64,000 bases of DNA, from contig NZ_QRAI01000002.1 in the NCBI RefSeq assembly GCF_014336955.1, positions 248,001-312,000 of the forward strand. The letters run 5' to 3'. The notes beneath the pieces were generated by a model, which was not told the DNA's origin, did no database searches, and saw nothing but the letters and a program-made list of their open reading frames with translations. The DNA is from Saccharophagus sp. K07 (GTDB lineage Bacteria; Pseudomonadota; Gammaproteobacteria; Pseudomonadales; Cellvibrionaceae). Each line of letters opens with the position of its first letter. The stretch's first letter is position 1. Shown here in pieces: positions 18,507 to 29,001 of this stretch. A program made the translations under genes and the position numbers.

Positions 18507-18654
18507 AAATACCGAACGCGCCTGTTGGCTAACTTCAGTTTTGTAGGAAACGCCATTACCATACGTCCCCTTGATTCGCCATTCTACACGCAGGTGGCTT
18601 GATTCGCCTGGGCAAAACTCGCCCATGCATTAACAACGAAAGACGAGGTGACGA

Positions 18655-19692
18655 GTGATTCGGGTTGGTATCGTAGGGGGCACTGGCTACACAGGTGCGG
18701 AATTATTGCGATTGCTGGCGCGGCATCCAGACGCTCGTGTACAGGTAATCACCTCGCGCGGTGAAGATGGCAAAAAGGCCGGCGATCTATTCCCCAACTT
18801 GCGCGGCTACTGCGACCTTTCTTTTACCGCGCCGGATCCCGCTCAGTTGTTGGAGTGCGATGTCATCTTTTTCGCCACCCCACACGGTGTGGCGCAATCC
18901 ATGGTGCCGGAGTTGCTGAAAGGCGGCGCTCGCGTCATCGACCTCTCTGCGGATTTCCGTATTCGCGACACTGCTTTGTGGGAAAAATGGTACAACCAGC
19001 CCCACCAAGCACCGGATCTGGTCGAGCAAGCGGTTTACGGTTTGCCAGAAGTGAATCGCGAGAAAATCCGCGACGCGCAATTGGTGGCTTGCCCCGGCTG
19101 TTATCCCACCTCTGTTCAGCTCGGTTTCCTGCCGCTGCTCGAACATAACCTGGTCGATCCCACCCGCTTGATTGCGAACTCTGCCTCCGGCGTCAGCGGT
19201 GCTGGCCGTCAGGCGAAAGTCGACATGTTGTTCGCCGAAATTACTGACAGTTTTAAAGCTTACGGGGTAAAAGGCCATCGCCATTTGCCGGAGATCGAGC
19301 AAGGCTTGCGCGACATTCAGCAAGGCCGCGGTGAACCCGCCCGTTTGACCTTTGTGCCTCATCTATTGCCGATCGGTCGCGGCATTCATTCAACTTTGTA
19401 CGCAACTTTGCTGCGAGACGACGTTGATCTGCAAAAACTCTATGAAGATCGCTACCGAGACGAGCCCTTCGTGGACGTTCTTCCTGCGGGAGCCTTGCCG
19501 GAAACCCGTTCCGTGCGCGGCACCAACTTGTGCCGTATCGCCGTTGTAAGACCGCAAAACCGCGACACTGTAGTCGTGCTAGTCGCCGAGGACAACCTCA
19601 CCAAAGGCGCATCCGGACAGGCGATTCAGTGCATGAACATTATGTTTGGTTTCGCTGAAACGGCTGGTTTGGATATCCCCGCGTTCTTATGA
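18655..19692 (+). CDS. argC: N-acetyl-gamma-glutamyl-phosphate reductase
   Basis: ArgC performs the NADPH-dependent third step of arginine synthesis. The 345-residue protein starts at a GTG (GACGAGGTGAC upstream). It shows the nucleotide-binding [18 protein letters not shown] at the N-terminus and the catalytic cysteine in [17 protein letters not shown], followed by SGVSGAGR. The gene opens the plus-strand series argC - coiled-coil protein - bactofilin - erpA, an order shared with Pseudomonas. Confidence 0.97.
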   Translation: MIRVGIVGGTGYTGAELLRLLARHPDARVQVITSRGEDGKKAGDLFPNLRGYCDLSFTAPDPAQLLECDVIFFATPHGVAQSMVPELLKGGARVIDLSADFRIRDTALWEKWYNQPHQAPDLVEQAVYGLPEVNREKIRDAQLVACPGCYPTSVQLGFLPLLEHNLVDPTRLIANSASGVSGAGRQAKVDMLFAEITDSFKAYGVKGHRHLPEIEQGLRDIQQGRGEPARLTFVPHLLPIGRGIHSTLYATLLRDDVDLQKLYEDRYRDEPFVDVLPAGALPETRSVRGTNLCRIAVVRPQNRDTVVVLVAEDNLTKGASGQAIQCMNIMFGFAETAGLDIPAFL

Positions 19693-19739
19693 TGAGGCGA
19701 GGGGACCTGTAATGGATTGGCATTGTCAGTGGAAATCTC

Positions 19740-20480
19740 ATGACTGTTGTTAAAGGAAGCAAAGAGTATCAATGGGCTGTGGTAAAGGTCCGCCCTTATG
19801 CCCGATTGTGGCAGGCGGTCATTCTTGCAACTCTGGTGCTGGTTGCGGTTATCGGGGCTTATTTCATAGGCCAGCACGGTGTGCAAAATGGCTATAGCCG
19901 TGCGCAACGCGATCTCGCTGCTGTACGCGCGCAGCTCGAAGAAGTGCGCAAAACGGAGCAGCAGTTAAGACAACAACAGGAAAACGCCAAACTCGGCGCC
20001 GAAGTTGATCGCAAGTCTTTAGAGGATGTACGCCAGGAAGTTATCGAATTAAAGGCTACGGTAGCGGCCTTGGAAGAGGAAAATCAGTTTTATCGCAATT
20101 TGATGGCTCCGGAAGGGGATAAGCGCGGGCTGCGATTTGGTCCAGTTGAAATTGCGCAGACGGACCGCACAAGAACCTACCGCTACAAAGTGATTGTTCA
20201 ACATGTGGCGACGCAACAGGATGTCATAACGGGAACACTCAGCTTTAATGTAGTAGGTCGCCAGGACGGTGTAGTGAAAGTGTTACCACTCAAAGAGCTT
20301 TCCTCCAGCGTCGACACTACTAACATCAAGTTACGCTTCAAATACTTTCAAAATATCGAAGGTGAGCTGGTGTTGCCGGAAGGCTTTGAGCCGGAGCGTG
20401 TCGAACTTGAAGCGCGCACTGCGGGCAGCAATTCCACCGTTATTGAAAAACGCTTCGCCTGGCTGGCGCAAAATGCCTAA
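19740..20480 (+). CDS. Single-span membrane protein with coiled coil (DUF6776-like)
   Basis: The 246 residues show a short cytoplasmic N-terminus, a membrane helix at about 27-46 (ILATLVLVAVIGAYFIGQHG), and a long coiled coil at about 55-120 rich in Glu, Gln and Leu (LRQQQENAKLGAEVDRKSLE). A C-terminal beta domain then ends in RFAWLAQNA. The position between argC and a bactofilin is conserved in pseudomonads. A topological link to the bactofilin (membrane anchor plus cytoskeletal polymer) is an inference from adjacency. I recall the DUF number from memory only. Confidence 0.8.
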   Translation: MTVVKGSKEYQWAVVKVRPYARLWQAVILATLVLVAVIGAYFIGQHGVQNGYSRAQRDLAAVRAQLEEVRKTEQQLRQQQENAKLGAEVDRKSLEDVRQEVIELKATVAALEEENQFYRNLMAPEGDKRGLRFGPVEIAQTDRTRTYRYKVIVQHVATQQDVITGTLSFNVVGRQDGVVKVLPLKELSSSVDTTNIKLRFKYFQNIEGELVLPEGFEPERVELEARTAGSNSTVIEKRFAWLAQNA

Positions 20481-20533
20481 ATGGGCAATCGACCTGAAGG
20501 GCAATCTGATTTTGATCTAGGAGTCATTTTTTT

Positions 20534-20899
20534 ATGGGGTCTAACCACCATACCCTGATATCCAAGGGCACTCGTATCGTCGGTGAAGTGCATTTCAGCG
20601 GCGAACTCAATGTGCAAGGCCAAGTGGTCGGCAATATCATCGCCGATGGCAATTCAGAGCTTGAAATCGCCCAGTCAGGCCAGATTGAAGGACAAATCCA
20701 TGTTCCTAAGGTTATAGTGAGAGGTCTCGTGCAGGGGGATATCCGCTGCTCCAAGCACTTGGAGCTTGGTGCCACTGCCGTAGTAAATGGCAATGTGTTT
20801 TACACTTTGATCGAAATGGTCAAAGGTTCACAGGTTAATGGCAGCTTGGTCTATGTAAGCGAGACTGAGCCGAAGAAAAAGGCCAGCGCCGCGACCTAA
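20534..20899 (+). CDS. Bactofilin (polymer-forming cytoskeletal protein)
   Basis: A 121-residue right-handed beta-helix protein: GTRIVGEVHFSGELNVQGQV, then repeating G-x-hydrophobic turns (GNIIADGNSELEIAQSGQIE, RGLVQGDIRCSKHLELGATA) and a lysine-rich tail. Bactofilins form nucleotide-free filaments at the membrane and position cell-wall enzymes. The M23 endopeptidase at 22458 is a plausible partner by neighbourhood, as for bactofilin/LytM pairs elsewhere. AGGAG lies 10 bases before the ATG. Confidence 0.92.
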   Translation: MGSNHHTLISKGTRIVGEVHFSGELNVQGQVVGNIIADGNSELEIAQSGQIEGQIHVPKVIVRGLVQGDIRCSKHLELGATAVVNGNVFYTLIEMVKGSQVNGSLVYVSETEPKKKASAAT

Positions 20900-20952
20900 T
20901 GCGGTATCTGTTCATAAGCAGCACTGAAAGAGCTGTGGTTTAACGAGGCGAT

Positions 20953-21306
20953 ATGTCAGTAGCGCAGTTTTATACACCAACCCCGATTCAGATCAGCCCC
21001 AACGCGGTCGCCAAGGTGCGTTCGTTGTTGGAGGAAGAGGGCAACCCGGATCTGAAATTGCGGGTGTACGTTACCGGTGGCGGTTGTTCCGGCTTTCAGT
21101 ACGGTTTTTCGTTTGACGAAGAGTTGGCGGAAGACGATACAACTATCGAGAAAGACGGCATCACCGTCGTCATAGATCCTATGAGCTACCCCTATCTGGT
21201 TGGCTCGAAACTCGATTATCAAGAAGGGCTGCAGGGTTCCAAATTTACCGTAGAGAACCCCAATGCCAGCAGCACCTGCGGCTGCGGTTCGTCCTTCTCC
21301 ATCTGA
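20953..21306 (+). CDS. erpA: Iron-sulfur cluster insertion protein ErpA
   Basis: An A-type carrier that hands Fe-S clusters to apoproteins such as IspG. The 117 residues have three ligand cysteines: Cys45 in [12 protein letters not shown], and Cys109 and Cys111 in the C-terminal [11 protein letters not shown]. Length and spacing are those of ErpA rather than SufA. It ends 14 bases from the convergent anmK stop. Confidence 0.96.
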   Translation: MSVAQFYTPTPIQISPNAVAKVRSLLEEEGNPDLKLRVYVTGGGCSGFQYGFSFDEELAEDDTTIEKDGITVVIDPMSYPYLVGSKLDYQEGLQGSKFTVENPNASSTCGCGSSFSI

Positions 21307-21320
21307 GGCCTGGCCGCGGC

Positions 21321-22454
21321 TTAAACGCCGCGCAGCCCGCGCCAGTTTTTCCCCGGATAAATTCCCCCCAAGATCACATCCTCAGCTGCGCCGGTCACGC
21401 TTGCCAGATTACCTGGAGCACCTTGTAAGGTGCGCATAGCCAGCCATGCAAATGCCGCAGCTTCAACGTCATCAGGCGAAATTCCCAGAGCAGCTGTGGT
21501 ATCCAGCGCGAAGCTGGGAAGAAGTTGCTGCAACCGGCTCAACAGAGCCTTATTCCGCGCGCCGCCGCCGCAAACAAAAATTTCACCTTTTGTGGTTTCT
21601 TTTCTGATGTGCTCTGCAATGGAAATGGCGGTCAGCTCCAGGAGCGTGGCTTGGATATCTTCCGGTTTATTGGAGGGATGGCTATGAAGTATCTGATCCA
21701 ACCAATTCGGATGAAATTCTTCTCTTCCGGTGCTTTTCGGCGAGGGGAGCGTGAAATAGGGATGGGCGAGTAGCTTAGTGAGAAGTCGATGATCAACCTT
21801 GCCGGATGCCGCCCAGGCGCCTTGATCATCAAAAGGACGACCGAGATTTCTTTGTATCCAGGCATCCATCAGCCCATTGCCGGGACCTGTGTCATATCCC
21901 CGGACCGCTCCGCACTGCTCGGGCAGCAAAGTGATATTAGCTATGCCCCCGATATTCAAAATAACTCGATAGCGTTCCGCGGCTGAGAAAACCGCTTTGT
22001 GAAACGCCGGGACTAAAGGCGCACCCTGTCCACCAACTGCCATATCGCGCCGGCGAAAGTCGGCTACTGTCGTTATGCCAGTGACTTCAGCGATCACATT
22101 CGGATCAGCGATTTGCAGGGTAAAGGCTCGACCTGTTTCAGGGCGGGGGCGGTGACGGATTGTCTGGCCGTGGCTGCCAATTGCAGTTATTCCATCAGCA
22201 GATATTTGCGCATTCTGCAGCAGTTGCTGAACCGCAGTGGCAAAACATTCCGCGATCTCACGATCCAGAGACCCGAAGCGATCGATTTCGTTTTGTCCGG
22301 GGTGATACAGGTCGGTAATGCGCGAGCGCAACGAATCGGGTAGGGGCAATTTATGGGACAGAACCGATCGGCAATGTCGGTCAGTAATATCCACCAGCAC
22401 CGCATCTACGGCGTCGGCGCTGGTTCCTGACATAAGCCCTATATAAAAAGGCAC
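21321..22454 (-). CDS. anmK: Anhydro-N-acetylmuramic acid kinase
   Basis: AnmK phosphorylates and opens 1,6-anhydroMurNAc released in peptidoglycan recycling, giving MurNAc-6-P. The 377 residues begin MPFYIGLMSGTSADAVDAVL (ATP-binding GxMSGTS motif). They include GSHGQTIRHRP, NIGGIANITLLP and GYDTGPGNGLMDAWI, with the catalytic Asp in the last. It starts 3 bases after the M23 peptidase gene, so cell-wall cutting and recycling are co-transcribed. Confidence 0.96.
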   Translation of the reverse strand: MPFYIGLMSGTSADAVDAVLVDITDRHCRSVLSHKLPLPDSLRSRITDLYHPGQNEIDRFGSLDREIAECFATAVQQLLQNAQISADGITAIGSHGQTIRHRPRPETGRAFTLQIADPNVIAEVTGITTVADFRRRDMAVGGQGAPLVPAFHKAVFSAAERYRVILNIGGIANITLLPEQCGAVRGYDTGPGNGLMDAWIQRNLGRPFDDQGAWAASGKVDHRLLTKLLAHPYFTLPSPKSTGREEFHPNWLDQILHSHPSNKPEDIQATLLELTAISIAEHIRKETTKGEIFVCGGGARNKALLSRLQQLLPSFALDTTAALGISPDDVEAAAFAWLAMRTLQGAPGNLASVTGAAEDVILGGIYPGKNWRGLRGV

Positions 22455-22457
22455 GGA

Positions 22458-23834
22458 TTAAAGCTTTTTAGAGTCGCTGTCTAAGCTGGCGACGTTAGTG
22501 ACCTGATTGAGCTGGACGATCAGAGGCTGCGTTTGCGCATAAAAACGCTCTAGCTCATTACTGGGGACAGACACAGATTTGGGCAACTGCTGCACAATCG
22601 TGCGCGGGTCCCGATGGACGCCGTTCAGCAGGAATTCGTAGTGCAAGTGCGGTGCGGTCGAGTAGCCGGTAGATCCGACAACACCAATCACTTGCCCCTG
22701 GCGAACTCGCTCACCCGCTTTTACGTTGCGTTTATGCAGGTGCAGATATTTGGTCTGGATATCGGCGCCGTGTTGGATAACCACGTAATTGCCATTGGCT
22801 TCTGTGTAGCCGGAGGTAATGACTTTGCCATCACCAGAAGCCCATACCGGCGTGCCGCGATCTGCAGCGTAATCGGTGCCGCGATGGGGGCGAACCGTTT
22901 TGGTGATGGGATGCAGGCGGCGAGGATTGAAGTTGGAACTGATGCGGCGAAAATCCACCGGCGCACGCAAAAAGGCTTTGCGCATGGCTTTGCCAGTTGG
23001 AGAGTAATATTGCACTTCACCTTCGCGGTTCACGTAGCGCACCGCTTGGTAAGCGGTGCCTTGGTTGACGAATTCCGCTGCCAAAATAGCGCCTGTGCCC
23101 AAACGCTCACCCTCAAAAAATTTCTCTTCGTACAGAATTCTGAAGCTATCGCCCTTGCGTATATCCAGGGCAAAGTCGATATCCCAACCGAAAATCCCCG
23201 CAAAAGACATGATGAGATCTTCGTTCAAACCAGCATCCAATCCCGCTTTATAAAGAGAAGATTGAATAATTCCAGTGCGCACAGCGACTTTGATTTCGGG
23301 TTTTTTCTCGATTTTGGTGTATTCGTAACCGCCGGTTTGTTGCGCGGTAAAGACTTCGCTGTTGAGCGCGTCAAAATGGCGTGTCAGGGAAATGAGTTTT
23401 TTATCTTCACCGAAGGTAAAAACCAGCCGATGCCCAGGATAAAGCTTGGCTAAACGCTTGCCTTCGCTGCGCGAATTAACCAACTCATACATATCTTTAT
23501 CAGAGAGGCCGGCGCGCTGGAATAAAGTGGACAGGCTATCTCCGCTTTTGACAACCAACTCCTCTTGGCGAGTTTTCGGCGCATCAGTTTCCAATTCCGC
23601 CCATGATAAAGGCGCTTCGAGCGGTTCGGAAAAGGATTCGGAGGAGAAGGATTGTTCGAGATCAGGAAGAGCGAGGGAATACCTTTGCGAAGTGTTTTTA
23701 TCCGCAGGCATGGTCGTCATAGCGACCAGGGCCGACACCAAGGCGCCGGCCACAACCAGATGCATTTTGGGAAAAAACGAGAGGGCACCCGTTTCACTTG
23801 GGACTGGTTTAGGGGTGACTTCGATAGGTTCCAT
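22458..23834 (-). CDS. M23 (LytM) peptidoglycan endopeptidase, MepM-like
   Basis: The 458-residue protein has a short cytoplasmic N-terminus, a membrane anchor at about residues 24-42 (MHLVVAGALVSALVAM), and a LysM/OapA-like region (VKSGDSLSTLFQRAGLSDKD). The catalytic M23 domain at about 300-410 has intact zinc ligands: HRGTDYAADRGTPVWA (HxxxD) and APHLHYEF (HxH). It should cleave peptide cross-links during wall growth. In Pseudomonas the equivalent gene also sits between anmK and tyrS. Confidence 0.93.
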   Translation of the reverse strand: MEPIEVTPKPVPSETGALSFFPKMHLVVAGALVSALVAMTTMPADKNTSQRYSLALPDLEQSFSSESFSEPLEAPLSWAELETDAPKTRQEELVVKSGDSLSTLFQRAGLSDKDMYELVNSRSEGKRLAKLYPGHRLVFTFGEDKKLISLTRHFDALNSEVFTAQQTGGYEYTKIEKKPEIKVAVRTGIIQSSLYKAGLDAGLNEDLIMSFAGIFGWDIDFALDIRKGDSFRILYEEKFFEGERLGTGAILAAEFVNQGTAYQAVRYVNREGEVQYYSPTGKAMRKAFLRAPVDFRRISSNFNPRRLHPITKTVRPHRGTDYAADRGTPVWASGDGKVITSGYTEANGNYVVIQHGADIQTKYLHLHKRNVKAGERVRQGQVIGVVGSTGYSTAPHLHYEFLLNGVHRDPRTIVQQLPKSVSVPSNELERFYAQTQPLIVQLNQVTNVASLDSDSKKL

Positions 23835-24021
23835 CGGACATAAGGAATAAATAAAGATAATTAAACTTATTGTTTATAACAGAAAAATGGCGGTTTATCA
23901 TCCCGCGACCAAAGATTGGCGAAAATAAATTCCCCAACGCAGCTTGTGTTTACGGATCGTTTCGGTATCTTTGCCGGTTTTTTCATTCAGTCGCATTACT
24001 ACCTAAGTCGGGGCGAAATTT

Positions 24022-25335
24022 ATGTCAGTGGATACCCAATTGCTTCACGACCTGCAGGCCAGAGGGCTTATCGCCCAAATGACCGGCGATCAGCAACTCT
24101 TCGAGCATTTGAATTCACCCCGCACCCTGTATTGTGGTTTCGATCCGACAGCCGATAGTCTGCATATCGGCAGTTTAGTTCCGTTGCTTATGTTGCGACG
24201 TTTCCAATTGGCCGGTCATAAACCCATTGCTTTGGTTGGCGGAGCAACCGGTCTGATTGGTGACCCCAGCTTTAAAGCGCAAGAGCGCAAACTCAACACG
24301 CCCGATATAGTCGCCGGTTGGGTTGAAAAGCTGAAGGCCCAGGTATCCCAATTTGTCGAGTTTGGTGATCAGGAGAATTCCGCTCAGGTGGTTAACAACC
24401 TGGATTGGGTTGGTCAGATCAATGTTTTGGATTTTTTGCGCGATATCGGCAAGCACTTTTCCGTTAACAACATGATCAACAAGGAATCGGTAAAGCAGCG
24501 CCTGGAGCGGGAAGGTGCGGGTATTTCCTTTACTGAATTCACCTACATGCTGCTGCAGTCATACGACTTCGCTGAACTCTATCACCACCACGGCTGTACG
24601 CTGCAGATCGGCGGTTCCGACCAATGGGGCAATATTACCGGCGGCACCGATTTGACTCGCCGCTTGTACGGAGGGCAGGTTTTTGGCTTGACCATGCCGC
24701 TGGTCACCAAAGCCGATGGCACCAAGTTCGGCAAAACCGAATCGGGCACTATTTGGCTCGATGCGTCTAAAACGTCTCCTTATGCGTTTTACCAGTTTTG
24801 GCTCAATACGGCGGACGCCGATGTTTATAAGTTTCTGCGTTACTTCACTTTCCTCAGTGTTGAGCAGATCGCACAAATCGAAGCGGACGATAAAGCGTCT
24901 GGTACCAAGCCCGGAGCGCAGCGAATCCTGGCAGAGGAGGTGACCAAACTGGTACACGGGGAGGCTGGCTTAACTGCAGCAAAACGCATCACCGAAGCTT
25001 TGTTCTCCGGAAATCTGGAGTCTCTATCCGAGAGCGATCTGGAGCAGCTCAAGCAGGACGGTGTTCCTTACACCAAACTGTCTCGAGCGGATTTTGCCGA
25101 GCGCACCCTGACACAAATATTGGTGGATGCAGGTATGGCCTCGTCCGGCAAACAAATAAAAGACGCTCTGGCGCGCGGTGCGGTGCAGATTAATCAGGTG
25201 GTAATCGCGCAAGAGGAAAATACCAATCCGGAAGGATGTTTTGCTGTTGAGCGTGCTCGATATTCCCGTTTTTATCTGACCAAGATGGGTAAAAAGACCT
25301 ACCATCTCTTCGAAATCAATCAAACGAACGATTGA
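24022..25335 (+). CDS. tyrS: Tyrosyl-tRNA synthetase
   Basis: It charges tRNA-Tyr. The 437 residues include the class I signatures: [18 protein letters not shown] (HIGH equivalent) at about 35-50, [14 protein letters not shown] in the tyrosine pocket, and KFGKTESG (KMSKS equivalent) at about 230. A C-terminal S4 RNA-binding domain follows ([20 protein letters not shown]). It is divergent from the M23 peptidase gene. In Pseudomonas an rRNA operon follows tyrS directly; here 8.3 kb intervenes between the tyrS stop and 16S. Confidence 0.97.
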   Translation: MSVDTQLLHDLQARGLIAQMTGDQQLFEHLNSPRTLYCGFDPTADSLHIGSLVPLLMLRRFQLAGHKPIALVGGATGLIGDPSFKAQERKLNTPDIVAGWVEKLKAQVSQFVEFGDQENSAQVVNNLDWVGQINVLDFLRDIGKHFSVNNMINKESVKQRLEREGAGISFTEFTYMLLQSYDFAELYHHHGCTLQIGGSDQWGNITGGTDLTRRLYGGQVFGLTMPLVTKADGTKFGKTESGTIWLDASKTSPYAFYQFWLNTADADVYKFLRYFTFLSVEQIAQIEADDKASGTKPGAQRILAEEVTKLVHGEAGLTAAKRITEALFSGNLESLSESDLEQLKQDGVPYTKLSRADFAERTLTQILVDAGMASSGKQIKDALARGAVQINQVVIAQEENTNPEGCFAVERARYSRFYLTKMGKKTYHLFEINQTND

Positions 25336-25630
25336 TACTTTCAATGACAAAAAACAGCAATTGATGTCATGGTTGACTCGTTTTTAGACTATTGGGTTGT
25401 TTTTTGATCTTTTAATAACTTTTAATTCTCAAACAAGGATATTTTGATCGGTTGGAAATGAGATAGGGCAGCCAGCGGATGGCAGCTTCATAGCAATTAC
25501 CCGCAAGTACCTCACATATCGGTTGTAGTGCGTTTGACCGTATCTAGGCTTTAACCTATCCTAGCCCGCCTTAAAAACCATAAACCACAAAACCAATAAC
25601 TAAATACGTCCACTCGTTCTGGGGATTCCT

Positions 25631-28600
25631 ATGACTACCTTCGAGTATCAAAACACTCGGGCGAAACACGCCTTTAAAAAATCCACTCTCGCTGTATGTG
25701 TCGCTGCTCTGATGGCAGGACAGGCTTATGGTCAATCCGCCGAAGAGCCCGTGGCTCTGGAAGAAGTTGTGATTTACGGAGTGAAACGCAGCTTGGAAAG
25801 TGCTCAGGATCTTAAGCGAGATTCTTCAATCGTTCAGGACGTTGTTACTGCAAGTGATATAGGCGCGCTGCCGGATAAATCCGTTGTTGAGGCGCTGCAG
25901 CGGGTCCCTGGTGTTGCGATTGAACGTTTCGAGGCGTCCAATGACCCCGACCACTTTTCGGTTGAAGGTGGAAACGTAACTGTTCGTGGTCTGAACCGCG
26001 TGCGCGGTGAAATCAACGGTCGTGATGGTTTCTCTGCGTCAGGTGATGGCGGTCTGAACTACTCCGACATTCCGCCCGAAATGGTTGGTGCAGTTATCGT
26101 TAAAAAGTCTCAGTCTGCCAGCAATATCGAAGGCGGTATTTCCGGCACGATTAATATCCAAACCCGCAAACCTTTCGACTCAGAAGGGTTGATTTTGGGT
26201 GGATCGGTTAAGGCGAGTTATGCGGACCTGATCGATGAGGTCAAACCCAGCGCATCCGCTATCGTCGGCAATGTTTGGGACACTAATGCAGGTAAATTCG
26301 GTGCATTATTGAGCGTTGCCTATTCCGACTTCAGCTCTCGCGGTGACGGCGTGGGTGTGTTCAACTACAAGCCGGTAACCAACGCGGGTTCAAATCCGGA
26401 TGGCGCCAAGTTGTTTGCTCCTCTTGGCGGTTCTGCTCGCCAACAAGAGAATAACCGCGAGCGTTTGGGTATTGCCGGGTCTTTGCAATGGGCCAACCCC
26501 GCGGATACCGTACAGGCAACCTTGGAGTTTATTCGCTCTGATTCAACTTTGACTTGGACCGAGCACTTCCTGGAATTCCCTGCTGAGCCTTTCTCGAACG
26601 ATGCTGGTTCTGCCAACCTGAATATTGTTGATGGGACCTACAACTGCTTGCCCGGCAACCAGCCCTGCTTGTTCACATCTGGAAAAATTTTGGGCGGTAA
26701 TGGCTCAGACGGCGAATCCGATCGTGCTTTCCGCGGTAACCCGTTCTATGTCGCGGGCGTGCGTACTCGTGAGGACGAGCGCGTTGTGGACGACCTCAGC
26801 TTCAATTTGAAGTACACACCAAACGACAACCTGACGTTGACCGGTGATTTTCAATACGCTCGCGCGACAAACAAAATCGCGGATTTCACCGTTCACGGTC
26901 GTATGAATTCGACCGACGCTTATTTGGATTTGCGTAACCCAGAGAAGCCGGTTTTTGAAATTCTGGATAATGACAACGGCGCCTCAGTTACTGAAGCGCA
27001 AAGCTACTTTATGCGTTCGGCGATGGATCACGTTTCTGATAGCGAAGGTGATGAGACCGCAATCAAGCTGGATGCACAGTACAAGTTCGACCAGGGGTTG
27101 ATCACTGGTATCGAAGCGGGTGTACGCTTCTCCAATCGCACCATCGACTTTAAAGAATCCCTTTATAACTGGGGCTCCTTGGCCGAAACATGGATGGGAA
27201 CTGCGCCGATCAAATTTAACGAATATGCAGAGGCAGGGCTGATTGAAGAATTTACCTTCAAAGACCACTTGAATGGTTCTGCCCTGAATACCAACAACAC
27301 CTTCTACTTCCCGTCAAAAGCGCTGTTAAGCGATACCGAAGGCTTTTATAACAAGGCCGTCGAAAACGGCATCCTGAACCCTGAAGGTACTTGGAAGCCT
27401 TTGCATCGTCGATCTACGGCGATGGAAGGTTCTTCTTTCCGTCCCGCTGAGCTTTCCACTGTTGAAGAAGATCGTTCATCTATCTATCTGCAGTTGAACT
27501 TCGGCAGCGAAGATACGGCAATTCGTTTCTCCGGTGACATTGGTATCCGTTATGTCAACTGGCAGTTGGCTGCTACAGGTGCGAACGTATTTGGTGCAGC
27601 TGATGAAATCTTCAGCGGTGAAACCAATGACTTTATCAATGGATTTGCCTGGACCGACTATTGGATCGATAGAACCGAGGACTGGCAGGCTCCGGTCAGC
27701 CCAACCTTAGAGTTCTACACCAACCGTTATTTTGACGCTTATGTCCAGGAAGCCACCAACGCTGGTGCGGCTGATCCAGAAGCTGTAGCCCGTGAGCGTA
27801 TTGAACAGCAAGTGGAACAGGTGAAGTTGAACAAACAAGCTGTTTTGGCCGAAATCACTGGATATCTTGATCAACTGGATGGCCCTGTTTACACAGTTAA
27901 AGGCGATACCTTCAAGCGAGCATTGCCCAGCTTTAACGTAAAATTGGAGCTGACGGAAGACTTTATCGTTCGTTTTGCGGCGTCTGAATCGATCTTCCTG
28001 CCCACATTGAACAATGTGCGCAATACCCGCCTCATTACTCCAAATATTGAAGTCAATCGCTTTAAAGATTTGGAGACTGGTGAAGAATTGTCGCGAATCG
28101 AGTCAGTGGAGTTGAAAGGTTGGGTCGCAAATGGTGGTGGTAACCCGCTCCTGCAGCCTGAGCTGTCAACCAACTATGACCTGACCTTGGAATGGTACTT
28201 CGATGATCTGGGTTCATTCACGACCTCGCTCTTCCACAAGCGAATTCGTGATTACTTCAGACAATCCAGTGTTATCGAAGAGCTGACCAATACCGCAGGT
28301 CAAACTGAGAGCGTAGTTGTGACCAGTACGCAAAACGCGGGCACAGCCAAAGTTAAGGGTGTTGAATTTGCCTATACCGGAACTTTTGGTTTTATCACTG
28401 AGGCTTTGGATGACTTCGGTATTCAAGCCAGCTATACCTACATTGATGGTTCTTCCAATGACTACGGTTCCGTACTTTACGGCGGCGACCCGAATAACAA
28501 GTACGCTCAGCAGTACACCTTCAACAATATTCGCGATCTGCCGTTAGAAGGTTTGTCGCAGGACAACTACAATGTGGTGTTGTTCTTTGATAATGGAACC

Positions 28601-28906
28601 ATCGAGACGCGTTTTGCTTATAACTGGCGTTCGTCTTACCTGTTGAACTCTCGCGACGTGATTGCTTATGCACCGGTATACGGTGAAGCAACCGGTCAGT
28701 TGGATGCATCCTTCTCTTATAGGATCAACGACAACGTTAAGATCGGTTTTGAGGCGAACAACCTGTTGAATGAGGTGACGAGAACCTCCATTCAAAACGA
28801 GATCAATCCAGGAAGTGAATCGGGTGTTCAGGAGACTTTAAGATCTCCGCGATCTTACTTTGTTAATGACCGTCGATTCGCACTGTCACTTCACGTGAAT
28901 TTCTAA
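25631..28906 (+). CDS. TonB-dependent outer-membrane receptor (large Caulobacter/Xanthomonas type)
   Basis: The 1091-residue receptor begins with a signal peptide (STLAVCVAALMAGQAYGQ) and a TonB box, LEEVVIYG (residues 43-50). The plug domain follows (SIVQDVVTASDIGALPDKSV, VEALQRVPGVAIERF), then a long barrel ending in the outer-membrane signature LSLHVNF with terminal Phe. Its size and its linkage to PF04820 halogenases are typical of receptors for saccharides or other organic ligands rather than simple siderophores. I see no Fur box in the 295 bases upstream. The ligand is unknown. A strong terminator follows directly. Confidence 0.93.
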   Translation: MTTFEYQNTRAKHAFKKSTLAVCVAALMAGQAYGQSAEEPVALEEVVIYGVKRSLESAQDLKRDSSIVQDVVTASDIGALPDKSVVEALQRVPGVAIERFEASNDPDHFSVEGGNVTVRGLNRVRGEINGRDGFSASGDGGLNYSDIPPEMVGAVIVKKSQSASNIEGGISGTINIQTRKPFDSEGLILGGSVKASYADLIDEVKPSASAIVGNVWDTNAGKFGALLSVAYSDFSSRGDGVGVFNYKPVTNAGSNPDGAKLFAPLGGSARQQENNRERLGIAGSLQWANPADTVQATLEFIRSDSTLTWTEHFLEFPAEPFSNDAGSANLNIVDGTYNCLPGNQPCLFTSGKILGGNGSDGESDRAFRGNPFYVAGVRTREDERVVDDLSFNLKYTPNDNLTLTGDFQYARATNKIADFTVHGRMNSTDAYLDLRNPEKPVFEILDNDNGASVTEAQSYFMRSAMDHVSDSEGDETAIKLDAQYKFDQGLITGIEAGVRFSNRTIDFKESLYNWGSLAETWMGTAPIKFNEYAEAGLIEEFTFKDHLNGSALNTNNTFYFPSKALLSDTEGFYNKAVENGILNPEGTWKPLHRRSTAMEGSSFRPAELSTVEEDRSSIYLQLNFGSEDTAIRFSGDIGIRYVNWQLAATGANVFGAADEIFSGETNDFINGFAWTDYWIDRTEDWQAPVSPTLEFYTNRYFDAYVQEATNAGAADPEAVARERIEQQVEQVKLNKQAVLAEITGYLDQLDGPVYTVKGDTFKRALPSFNVKLELTEDFIVRFAASESIFLPTLNNVRNTRLITPNIEVNRFKDLETGEELSRIESVELKGWVANGGGNPLLQPELSTNYDLTLEWYFDDLGSFTTSLFHKRIRDYFRQSSVIEELTNTAGQTESVVVTSTQNAGTAKVKGVEFAYTGTFGFITEALDDFGIQASYTYIDGSSNDYGSVLYGGDPNNKYAQQYTFNNIRDLPLEGLSQDNYNVVLFFDNGTIETRFAYNWRSSYLLNSRDVIAYAPVYGEATGQLDASFSYRINDNVKIGFEANNLLNEVTRTSIQNEINPGSESGVQETLRSPRSYFVNDRRFALSLHVNF

Positions 28907-28955
28907 GTCTTTTCACGTGACTGACTAACAGCGTTACGACGCGTTAAAACGCTAC

Positions 28956-28988
28956 AAAGGCATAGTCTCGACTATGCCTTTTTTTTGT
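28956..28988 (+). terminator. Rho-independent terminator after the TonB receptor gene
   Basis: The stem AAAGGCATAGTC / GACTATGCCTTT (28956-28967 with 28970-28981) is 12 bp and perfect, with a two-base apex, and runs into an eight-T tract. It separates the receptor from the first halogenase, whose ATG is only 14 bases beyond the T tract. The halogenases therefore depend on read-through or on a promoter inside the receptor gene. Confidence 0.9.
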
Positions 28989-29001
28989 CAGAGATATACG
29001 C